64,000 nt of DNA, taken from contig NJFT01000162.1 of NCBI GenBank assembly GCA_002221725.1, forward strand, positions 28,512-92,511. Reading direction: 5' to 3'. Positions 56,203 through 64,000 of the stretch are shown piece by piece. The DNA is from Scedosporium boydii. Its lineage: Eukaryota; Ascomycota; Sordariomycetes; Microascales; Microascaceae. The position numbers and the translations under genes were made by a program. Within the stretch, counting starts at the first letter, position 1. Each line of letters opens with the position of its first letter. Below the pieces are notes generated by a model, which saw nothing but the letters and a program-made list of their open reading frames with translations, made no database searches and was not told the origin of the DNA.

Positions 56203-57450
56203 ATGGCGATAAGGGACGATCTCGTCGCCTCTGCGGTAGGTTTTTCCCTTCCTTTAACAACATTGCATGTTTCTATTACCCGTGGATATTGGTTTAGCTG
56301 ACAACTTTGTGGATAGGCGCAATGTGAGTGACAGCATCGATTCCGGCTCCCCGCCTGCGCCTTTGCGGGACGATGGACAACGAAGTCGCTAACAAGTTAT
56401 GATAGTTCTCCAAGACCCAAGCGTGGCGTCATCGCCGATCGAGAATCGAATCTCATTCCTGCGCAACAAGAACCTCACTCAGGAGGAGATAGACGCCGCC
56501 CTCGCTCGGGCTGGGGCCTACCAGGGTTCAGCCGACCCGGCGCCCTCAACTCACACAGTCCCATCACAACCGTCGCAACCGCAGTACTACCAGCCGCCGT
56601 ACGCCCAGTATCCATGGCAGCAGCCGCCGCCGCCGGTCCCTAGGAGGGACTGGAGGGACTGGTTCATTATGGCGACAATGATGGGAGGTCTAGGCTATGG
56701 TCTTTACACCGTAACCAAGGTTCGTGAGGCGCCGCTAATTCCTCTGCGAACATGACTAACAGATGTGCGACTGCACAGCGATACGTGTATCCCATGATTG
56801 CGCCACCCACTCCCGAGAGGTTAGAGCAAGATAAGAAAGACATCTCCGAGCAGTTTGACAAGACGTTTGCCTTGGTCGAGCAACTCGCAAGGGACACGGA
56901 AGCTTTGAAGGCCGCAGAGAAAGACAGGACGGAGAGACTGGATACTGCTCTATCGGAACTAGAGTCAGTCATAAACGAGTTGAAATCTGCAAACCGACGA
57001 CGCGAGGACGATGCCCAGCGTATTCGAGACGAGGTTCAAAGTCTAAAAGAATCCATCCCGGCTGCCCTCGAGGCGCAAAAGACTCTCGCCGACAGCAGGC
57101 TAAAAGAAGTCAATACGGAACTTCTTAGCCTTAAGACCCTGATCTCGCGAATGAATACCCAGACGATCACGACAACGGGTTCAGGCGGGCAATCCCGACA
57201 AACAAATGGCATCGTTAACGGCAGCAATGTCGAGCAACCAAAGACTAGCACCGGCGGACAAAAGAATGCGGAGCCTGATGATGTCGCATCGGCACCGAGT
57301 GCACCAGTCGCAAAGCCCAGCGGTCGCTCGTCGCCACTATCCAGCGGAAACGCGGCCGGCAAGGTATCGATTCCAGCCTGGCAACTCGCCATGGCCAACA
57401 AGAGCGATGCAGATGCAGGGGCTAGCTCCCAAGCCAATGCGAGCAGTTGA
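56203..57450 (+). CDS. pex14: Peroxisomal membrane docking protein PEX14
   Basis: Exons 56203..56235, 56317..56323, 56406..56719 and 56779..57450, giving 341 aa. Pex14 docks the cargo receptor Pex5 and forms the import pore with it. The N-terminal domain binds WxxxF motifs of Pex5 and Pex19 (MAIRDDLVASAAQFLQDPSV, then IENRISFLRNKNLTQEEID). A Pro/Gln/Tyr-rich linker follows, then a membrane segment (WFIMATMMGGLGYGLYTV, about residues 98-115) and a long coiled coil (ERLEQDKKDISEQFDKTFAL onward). A disordered tail ends with a Ser/Pro/Ala-rich stretch. Exon 2 is only 7 nt (GCGCAAT). It is required: exon 1 ends phase 0 and the conserved FLQDPSV frame needs one extra base, and the residues A-Q-F fit the family. 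Confidence 0.94.
56317..56323 (+). other. pex14: 7-nt micro-exon of pex14
   Basis: GCGCAAT lies between acceptor GTGGATAG and donor GTGAGT and encodes Ala-Gln plus the first base of Phe14. Without it the downstream frame is lost. Confidence 0.8.
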
Positions 57451-58238
57451 ATGACGTCGAACTCCTACCCATCTGCCTGCTCGAATACCGCCCTCGAGTG
57501 AGGCACTGCTTTCTCGACCTTCTTTTGTTTCGGTTACAGGGGTCAGCTTTTTTGTATGTATGTATGATTAGCACAGAAGGACTAGTTCATGAGTGACTGG
57601 AGAACGCCACCGGTCGCAACCAAGACGGGTCGCCTACGCAACAATAATTGATATGCATCGATCTCTGTACTACCATTTCCTCGTATTGGTTCATTATCTT
57701 TCCAAACTTTGGCCAAAGTGAACTTGTCGGCGCCAGTGTAGTGCGGAATGGGACACCAATTTTCACAGGACATTGCTTCGGTCAGTGTGCCTCGGCTTAT
57801 TTTGACAACCCGACCCCGTCAGAATTTAATGCCCCTATTAGACTTTGCTCGCACACCACGAGAACACCGGACACCGACGACCCCTCAGCTCCCGCGCAAG
57901 GATTACCCAGATTCGAGGTTGGGGTAGTGTCTGGGGCACAGGACACGCTATTAATCTAGTTTACTACCGCAGCGTGGGATCTGCGAATAAATGGATTGGT
58001 AGTGTACGTGCACCTTCATTTAGTGTCCTAAGAAGGATCAAATTCCTGTTGCTTTTGATTCATTTCACCGGGTCCAAACCTCCCTTGCATAAGCCCGCAT
58101 GCGGTCGTTGAGTGAGAGGTCTTCATGTCCCGAGTGATTTTTACAATATCACCAACTTACCCTCCAGAGACCAGGACCCGTCTCTCGCAAAACAAAAGTT
58201 TACCACTCTCCCAAAGAAAAATAAAAAGGGGGAGGAAG
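57451..58238. other. Intergenic between PEX14 and hydrolase genes
   Basis: No gene is supported. A short TGTATGTATGTATGA repeat lies at 57554-57567 in the pex14 3' flank. Confidence 0.5.
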
Positions 58239-59742
58239 ATGGAGAACGAGAACATGCAGCTTCTTTTCATGCTACTTCCGAAGCTTCCTCTCATACTTCG
58301 GGTGGCCATCTTGCATATCCTCCGGCTCTCAGAGCCAGCTCGATATTTGGATCTTCAAAGCGCAATCATCGTGTCCGTCCTCCGATCATTTCTAGCCCCG
58401 GACCGTCCAGTTAGCATATCGAAAACACAACGGCTTACCTTGAAAGATCCCGGTATTAAGGGAAGGATATGGGTTAGCAAGTATACCGCTCCGCCACCGC
58501 CGGAGACAGCGGTCCGAGATGCACTGGTCTCTGCCATTGATCGTTTAAGCGACGTGGCAGGCTCCCGCGCACCCACCAGAAGACCGGATATTCTGCCGGT
58601 CGAGGCTGAGTGGACCGGCTACCGAGCTGAAGCAAAGCCGAACTCTACTCTCCCCGACATAACAGAGAAGGAGAAGTACGACGAGCTTATGAAAGAATGC
58701 TCCAGCGCAACTACGATTTTGTATTTGCATGGGGGTGCATACTACCTCCTAGACCCATCATCTCATCGTCCGACGACCAAAAAGCTGGCAAAACTTACCC
58801 AGAGCCGATGTTATTCAGTCCGATATCGCCTTGCTCCACAGAACCCCTTCCCTTCGGCGCTCCTGGATGCGCTCGTCTCGTACTTGACCCTTCTATACCC
58901 CCCACCCAACTCCTTCCATGGACCGGTGCAGCCGGAACATATAGTCTTCGCTGGCGACAGGTACGTAGCTACGTGGCCTCTACCATTATTTCTTTGGCAC
59001 TGTGTGATACGCCCGGATCTCTAACACATTTTGGGATAGTGCCGGAGGAAACCTTGCACTCGCGTTGTTGCAAACCACCTTGGAGATCCGGCGACAGGGT
59101 CGAACGATTGCATGGTTCGGGCAAGAACGTGAGCTCCCTCTCCCGGCCGGTGCAGCGCTGAGCTCCCCCTGGGTGGACCTTACCCTCAGTTCTCAGTCCT
59201 GGGAGAGGAATGCAGAGTTTGATTATTTGCCCAGCATGACTGCGAAAGTGGCAGACGAATTTCGGCCTTGCGAAGCATGGCCCGCAGACCCACCTCGAGC
59301 GAGTCTTTACGCAGACGACCATCTTCTTGACCATCCTCTTGTCACGCTCGTCATGGCGCAGGACTGGACCGGTGCACCGCCGATTTTCATGAGCACGGGC
59401 TGGGAGCTGCTGGCCGACGAAAACAAGTTCATCGCCCTGAAGTTGAAGAAGAATGGCGTCAAGGTTATCTTTGAGGAATACGAGGCTATGCCGCACTGCT
59501 TTGCTATGGTGCTCACGAAGCTGCCTGCCGCGAGGCGATGCTTTGATGGCTGGGCTGGATTCATCCGAACGGTAGTAGAAAACCAGGAAAGCATTACACC
59601 CAAGGCAATCACGGTGAAGGCTAAGACATTGGAGGAGGTTGAGCTCGATCTGGAATCGGAGGACCTCGTGGAGGAACAGGTGCAAGAACGTGTCCGGGCA
59701 CAGATCAAAGCTCGCCTGGCATCTCCCCCATCCAAATTATGA
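58239..59742 (+). CDS. Alpha/beta-hydrolase, HSL-type esterase/lipase
   Basis: Exons 58239..58960 and 59040..59742, giving 474 aa. The hormone-sensitive-lipase family signature is seen: oxyanion-hole H-G-G in ILYLHGGAYYLLDPSSHR, then SVRYRLAPQNPFPSALLDAL, and the nucleophile elbow G-D-S-A-G-G-N. The catalytic Ser241 codon (AG|T) is split by the intron. The His is probably that of EEYEAMPHCFAMV near residue 405, and the Asp may be in WELLADENKF. The N-terminus holds a hydrophobic segment (MQLLFMLLPKLPLILRVAI), which may anchor the protein to a membrane or lipid droplet. A C-terminal acidic/helical tail of about 60 residues is extra to the fold. The substrate is unknown. The start at 58239 was preferred to 58125 because the intervening residues are basic and unlike the family. 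Confidence 0.88.
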
Positions 59743-60615
59743 CCCGCGGCTTCATGTATAAAGAATCGTCGACTCCGTAGAGCCCGACTCGGACGCATGG
59801 AGGATACAGAATCACGAACCGTGTGAGGGCTGAGTCCGACTTGTTTCCGGCTGCGTAGTGTATGAACATATGAACACAGGGTTTGATGGAGTCCAGATTG
59901 CCCAATTCCCTTGAAGAATTGATTTGGTCGAATATCATGTTTCATTTGCACCTCCGTACACAGCTCTGCTATCAAGAGCATATATCATCATGATCTTCAA
60001 TATGCAGACGGTAATTGTCGAATAAGATGCTGACGCTCCGTTACACTCGAGATCAAATTCTTGATATTAAAATCACCAATATATCAAGTAATGCAATATC
60101 ACAATTACCAAAGGTACCATTTATACGTCGAGGGAATTCTGTCTGGATTGCCAATTGTGAACCGCGGGTGGTTTGAGGACTGAGGAAGAGAGTAATAAGC
60201 CGAACCCTCTGTTCCCCTTCTGTTCATCTTCTTTCTTTCCCGTTCTTCTCTGCCGTTCCTTTCTGCCGTCTCTCTTTTCTTCTTTTTTTTTCTATTTCTC
60301 GATTTTCATTATTTTCATGTTTATTTTTTTTTTTTTTTTTGAAAAAATCTTCTTTTCTTATTTTTTAGGAGGGTCCTCGGTCGGAACTAAATTTTTGCGG
60401 TTGGAGCTCAGCTGGAAGTACTATTGTAATCTCCGAGATGGACCCCGAAAAACTGGAACACACTGACGCTCACTCTCACCTCTCTAGCCTCACCCATCTC
60501 ACTCGGCTCCCTCAGCTCACACCACATCCGTCCATAAAACTAGACGCTTGATACTCAATGGCGGTCATCAAGGGGTAAGAGGCATAGTCGCAGTGAAGGG
60601 AACAACAACACGACC
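59743..60615. other. Intergenic upstream of DHCR24-like gene
   Basis: No gene is seen. The region at 60230-60365 is strongly T-rich with a T16 run near 60325-60341. The segment after it is CT-rich and probably includes the leader of the next gene. Confidence 0.5.
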
Positions 60616-62121
60616 ATGGAGCGCCATTCCAAGGTTGTGGCGCAAATATCCACAGTCATCAAGCAATTTTTCGAAAAGAAAGTCCCATATCGAATCAACC
60701 ATGGCTCCACCAACAGCACGCGGCCTCTTCGCCGTGACCGCGTCGCGAGTGTCGACATCGGCTCGCTCAACAATGTCCTCGAGGTAAATCGATCAAATCT
60801 GACCGCTCTAGTCGAGCCGAATGTTCCAATGGACCGCCTGGTGGAGGCCACTCTTGCCAAAGGGCTTATCCCACCCATCATCATGGAATTCCCGGGAATT
60901 ACGGCTGGCGGTGGATTTGCAGGAACCGCAGGGGAGAGCAGCTCTTTCAAGTACGGGTTCTTTGATGACACCGTCAACGAGGTCGAAATGGTTCTTGCCA
61001 ATGGTGAGGTGGTCAAGGCGAATAGAGCCGACAAGGCCGATCTCTTTCACGGTGCCGCTGGTGCTCTCGGGACCTTGGGCGTTACAACCCTGTTGGAACT
61101 CAAGCTGAAAGAGGCGAAAAAGTACGTCAAGGCAACTTACCGGCGCGCTCGAAGCGTTGACGAGGCTGTGGAAATGGTGCGAGAGGAGACCCGGAATCCG
61201 GAGAACGACTACGTTGATGGCATTCTCTACTCCAAAGATCACGGAGTCGTCGTCACAGGCACTCTGACAGACGAGAAGCCCGACGCTAAACCCGTGCAGA
61301 CCTTTAGCAGCGCCCGGGATCCTTGGTACTATCTTCATGTTGCCGACAAGACTCGCAATGCTACAGAACCGGCCGTGGACTACATCCCCCTGGCAGAGTA
61401 TCTGTTCCGTTATGACCGCGGCGGTTTCTGGGTTGGCCGAGCCGCATTCGACTACTTCAAGTTTGTGCCATTCAACCGTTACACTCGTTGGTTCCTGGAC
61501 GACTTTTTGCACACCCGCATGCTCTATCGCGCTCTCCACGGAAGTGGAGAATCCGCGCGGTTCGTCGTGCAAGATCTTGCCCTTCCTTACTCGACCGCCT
61601 CCCAGTTTGTGAACTTTACGGCGGACAGCCTCAACATCTGGCCGCTGTGGCTCTGCCCGCTTAAACGCCCGCAAGCACCGACTTTCCATCCCCTCACGTC
61701 AACCCCGCAAACCGTGGGGCTAGCAGAAGAGGACACCGATGCCATCAACATCGGCGTCTGGGGCTGGGGCCCCTCGGAGCCGGAACAGTTCGCCGCCAAG
61801 AACCGCGAGTTGGAAGTCCGCCTTCGGGAACTAGGTGGAAGAAAATGGCTCTACGCCCACGCTTACTACCCCGAGGACGAATTCTGGCAGATGTATGGCC
61901 GTCAATGGTATGACGAATTACGGACCAAATACCTCGCAACCACTTTGCCAACCGTTTACGACAAGGTCAACGTCGACATAAAAGCAAAAGCGCAAGGTGG
62001 AAAACATTGGAGCCACGCCATGAAGGCCTATTGGCCAATTGGTGGGTTCTGGGGCATCCGACAGAGCATTAAGAGCAGGGATTATTACCTTCACAGAAAT
62101 GCAAAGTGGAAGGAGGCGTGA
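60616..62121 (+). CDS. FAD-linked oxidoreductase, DHCR24-like delta(24)-sterol reductase
   Basis: Single exon, 501 aa. DHCR24-family enzymes reduce the C24 double bond of sterol side chains using FAD and NADPH. FAD-binding motifs are visible: PYRINHGSTNSTRP near the N-terminus, LVEPNVPMDRLVEATLAKGL, and PGITAGGGFAGTAGESSSFK, then FFDDTVNEVEMVLANGEVV and GAAGALGTLGVTTLLELKL. The C-terminal sterol/cap domain has INIGVWGWGP, WLYAHAYYPEDEFWQMYGR and YDKVNVDIKAKAQGGKH. The N-terminal membrane anchor of animal DHCR24 is missing, so the protein may be soluble or peripheral. Ergosterol keeps its side chain differently, so the natural substrate in this fungus is unclear. It lies tail to tail with HMG-CoA synthase. 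Confidence 0.9.
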   Translation: MERHSKVVAQISTVIKQFFEKKVPYRINHGSTNSTRPLRRDRVASVDIGSLNNVLEVNRSNLTALVEPNVPMDRLVEATLAKGLIPPIIMEFPGITAGGGFAGTAGESSSFKYGFFDDTVNEVEMVLANGEVVKANRADKADLFHGAAGALGTLGVTTLLELKLKEAKKYVKATYRRARSVDEAVEMVREETRNPENDYVDGILYSKDHGVVVTGTLTDEKPDAKPVQTFSSARDPWYYLHVADKTRNATEPAVDYIPLAEYLFRYDRGGFWVGRAAFDYFKFVPFNRYTRWFLDDFLHTRMLYRALHGSGESARFVVQDLALPYSTASQFVNFTADSLNIWPLWLCPLKRPQAPTFHPLTSTPQTVGLAEEDTDAINIGVWGWGPSEPEQFAAKNRELEVRLRELGGRKWLYAHAYYPEDEFWQMYGRQWYDELRTKYLATTLPTVYDKVNVDIKAKAQGGKHWSHAMKAYWPIGGFWGIRQSIKSRDYYLHRNAKWKEA

Positions 62122-62577
62122 GGGAGAAGTGAGGCTCACTGCCCTGTGGACAGGGCAACCCCTCGACAGCTGCTCCGCCATCGGAGGTAGTGCGGAGCCC
62201 CGGCTCGCTGAGCTCCTGCCATGGTCCAAGTTCATTTGACTTTCATCCAGAAAAGATGGGAACGACATGAAATTCCCATTACACTAATCTCATCCCATCG
62301 TCACACTTGCCCTGTATTATTATGCCAATAAAACTTTGTATTATTAACTGTCGGCCCAATATACGGGCGACTCTAAGAGGAGGGCGGAACGCTATCTATG
62401 ATCAAAACTACTACCATAGCTGAAATGGATCGGCAGTGCCATTGAACAGAAAATGACGGCGATGCCATTGGTGTAAATGCTATGCAAAAAACAGCTCGCC
62501 TGTTTCTTGAAGCTATATTATGCGTCGCGGGAAATAGACTTGATTCCTAGAAATTCAATACCGGGGTTGTTTTTTCC
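62122..62577. other. Convergent intergenic region
   Basis: No gene is seen between the DHCR24-like and HMG-CoA synthase stops. Nothing notable was found. Confidence 0.5.
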
Positions 62578-63909
62578 CTAAGCCTGGATGGCGTAGGTTC
62601 TCTGGAACATGTCATCGACATTTTCCAGGTAGTATGTCCCACTCGAGATGGTCGACACTTCGCCCTCGGGCTTGTAGTTCTTCTGGAGATGGGCCTTCTT
62701 GCGCAAGTCACACATCTAAAACTCATGCGGTTAGCTCAGACATGCGGATTGGTACAGCCCCGGCGAGTCAAAATCGAACGAGGCTCTGTTTATTTTGGGT
62801 TAGGGAAGAGAGAGAACTTACGGCGTCGTAGGCTTCCGGTGGAACAGCGCGCCTGGCGCCTAGCCTCGTGGGGATGTCCAGGACCTTCGCGATCCCGGAA
62901 ACGCTGCCGTTAACCCTGAAGGACATAAAGCTTGCAGCAAGACCCGATCCATAGCTGAAGAGGCCTATGCGCTTTCCCTCCAAGGTGGCGCTATCCACAT
63001 AGGAGACTAGACTGGCGAGCCCACCCCAGACACTGGCGCAGTACATGTTGCCGCAGAGTGTGGCGACCTGAATAGCTGGCGATACTCGCTCTTGGAATCT
63101 CTTCTTGGAGAGACCCATAAATGTTTTCTCGACGACCTTGTCAGTCAAGGATTTCTCGTAGTCGAGTCCACGGAGTTCCTGGGGCACATCGGCGAAGGCA
63201 GCGTTGTCAGGATCAGCAAGGTAGTCGTGGTATAGAAGACGACCGTAGGATTTCTGAACCAGCTTGCAGGTAGGCGCATGGAAAGTCAGGTAGTCGAATC
63301 GGTCGAGCGCAGTCTTGGAATCGGAGGCGCCGTTCGCATTCCCGTTGGAGCCGTTGGAGCCGTTGGAGCCGTTGAGTTTCGAGGCCTCGCGCCTGGCGTA
63401 GTCGCGGTAGGCAGCATCGAGAGCTCGGGTATAGCAGGTAATCGAATAGTGGCCGTCCACATAAGGGTACTCGGAAGTTAGATCCGGCTTGTAGAAATCA
63501 TAGGCATGCTGCATGTAGGTTCCGCGCAAGCCAGGCTCGGCGACGATAGGCGCATTGGGGCCGACCAGGAGGGCAACGGCGCCAGCACCGCCGGTGGGGC
63601 GGGCATTTCCCTTGGCGTACAAGGCAATGTCAGCAGCGACGACGATGGCGTCACGGCCGTCCCAAGCGGAGGATTCGATCCAATTGATGGTGTTAAAGAA
63701 GGCATTGGTGCCTCCGTAGCATGCATTCACAGTATCCACACCCTCAATGTTGGTGTTATCTCCAAAGAGCTGCATCAGCACCGTCTTGACAGACTTGGAC
63801 TTGTCTAGGAGTGTCTCAGTGCCAACTTCGAGTCGGCCGATGGAGGCAGGATCGATATTGTACTTCTTGAGTAGGTTGGAAACAACCGTCAATGAAAACG
63901 AGTAGATGT
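62578..63909 (-). CDS. Hydroxymethylglutaryl-CoA synthase, 5' partial
   Basis: Complement of exons >63909..62822 and 62715..62578; the first exon or exons lie beyond the right edge, after an intron that fills 63910-64000. It condenses acetyl-CoA with acetoacetyl-CoA to HMG-CoA in the mevalonate pathway. Seen are the region before the active site ([20 protein letters not shown]), the nucleophile in [36 protein letters not shown], and the His region [20 protein letters not shown]. After these come [17 protein letters not shown] and the C-terminal [11 protein letters not shown]. The general-base Glu of the family lies upstream, off the window. A low-complexity insert made of Asn-Gly-Ser repeats ([15 protein letters not shown]) sits at the exposed loop before the His motif. 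It is encoded by a 9-base tandem repeat around 63348-63374. 413 residues are visible. Confidence 0.95.
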
Positions 63910-63983
63910 CTGAGATTGGACAGTTAACACGTTGGCGGAATAGAGGGGCAGCCCAAACCTTGGGCCGGAGAAAAGGGAAAAAA

Positions 63984-63998
63984 GGGGGGGGGGGGGGG
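63984..63998 (+). repeat. Poly-G run at the window edge
   Basis: About fifteen consecutive G follow an AAAAGGGAAAAAA tract, inside an intron of the HMG-CoA synthase gene. This could be a sequencing or assembly artefact at a contig end. Confidence 0.7.
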
Positions 63999-64000
63999 AA

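Noticed and set aside
58969..59685. 238-codon minus-strand ORF
   Set aside because: Antisense to the esterase catalytic exon carrying GDSAGGN.
60808..61689. 293-codon minus-strand ORF
   Set aside because: Antisense shadow of the DHCR24-like single exon, whose FAD motifs are clear on the plus strand.
1..64000. CRISPR array, rRNA operon or biosynthetic gene cluster
   Set aside because: No regularly spaced repeats, no rRNA-like sequence and no PKS/NRPS/terpene-cyclase gene; the exon structure is eukaryotic throughout.

Overview
The window is nuclear DNA of a filamentous ascomycete (Pezizomycotina, most likely a Sordariomycete). The evidence is short GT..AG introns of about 50-150 bases with CTAAC-type branch points just upstream of the acceptor, one to nine exons per gene, and fungal-specific proteins (a GPI-anchored CRH glucan-chitin transglycosidase, fungal CorA-like protein, Fmp30-type hydrolase). 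I reconstructed 24 protein genes. Twenty-two are complete, and two run off the edges: an SREBP-type bHLH factor at the left and HMG-CoA synthase at the right. Every complete multi-exon model has a coding length divisible by three and no internal stop. I found no rRNA, convincing tRNA, CRISPR array or secondary-metabolite cluster.

Layout. 1-1101: 3' part of an SREBP-type bHLH gene. 2752-4364 (-): mitochondrial intermediate-cleaving peptidase ICP55. 6757-9025 (+): DBF4, the Cdc7 kinase regulator. 10154-13209 (-): large protein with an F-box/DUF7730-like region and an acidic tail. 14295-14815 (+): ATG12, convergent with panB (15034-16134, -). 18372-19484 (+): UBC8/UBE2H-type E2 with micro-exons. 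20.0-22.0 kb: degenerate coding-like sequence ending in an LTR-like element. 22302-23399 (-): SAF4/CCDC130 splicing factor. 24919-26556 (+): CorA-like membrane protein. 27468-28859 (+): MFSD5-like transporter. 29068-30116 (-): SIRT5-class sirtuin. 31072-32333 (-): CRH. 35931-37429 (-): L-fuconate dehydratase. 39632-40822 (+): unknown. 41837-43054 (+): RAD10/ERCC1. 44671-46439 (+): GH47 mannosidase. 46823-47053 (-): conserved-looking 76-residue protein. 49144-50215 (+): CCC1. 50875-52240 (-): NAPE-PLD-like hydrolase. 53263-55689 (-) NDC80 and 56203-57450 (+) PEX14 are divergent. 58239-59742 (+): esterase/lipase. 60616-62121 (+): DHCR24-like sterol reductase. 62578-63909 (-): HMG-CoA synthase.

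The genes are mostly unrelated housekeeping functions with no operon-like logic. A loose sterol/isoprenoid theme appears at the ends: an SREBP-type factor, a DHCR24-like reductase and HMG-CoA synthase, the last two convergent neighbours. Intergenic regions are long (0.5-3.6 kb).

The most unusual observation is the UBC8-type gene. Its 5' half is cut into exons of 33, 8, 3, 41, 1 and 38 nt, and the inferred 1-nt and 3-nt exons restore exactly the spacing I recall for the yeast and human orthologues. PEX14 likewise needs a 7-nt exon. The second theme is a recurrent intergenic motif, TACGAAGTA / TACTTCGTA, found at many non-coding positions and sometimes as perfect 16-18 bp palindromes.
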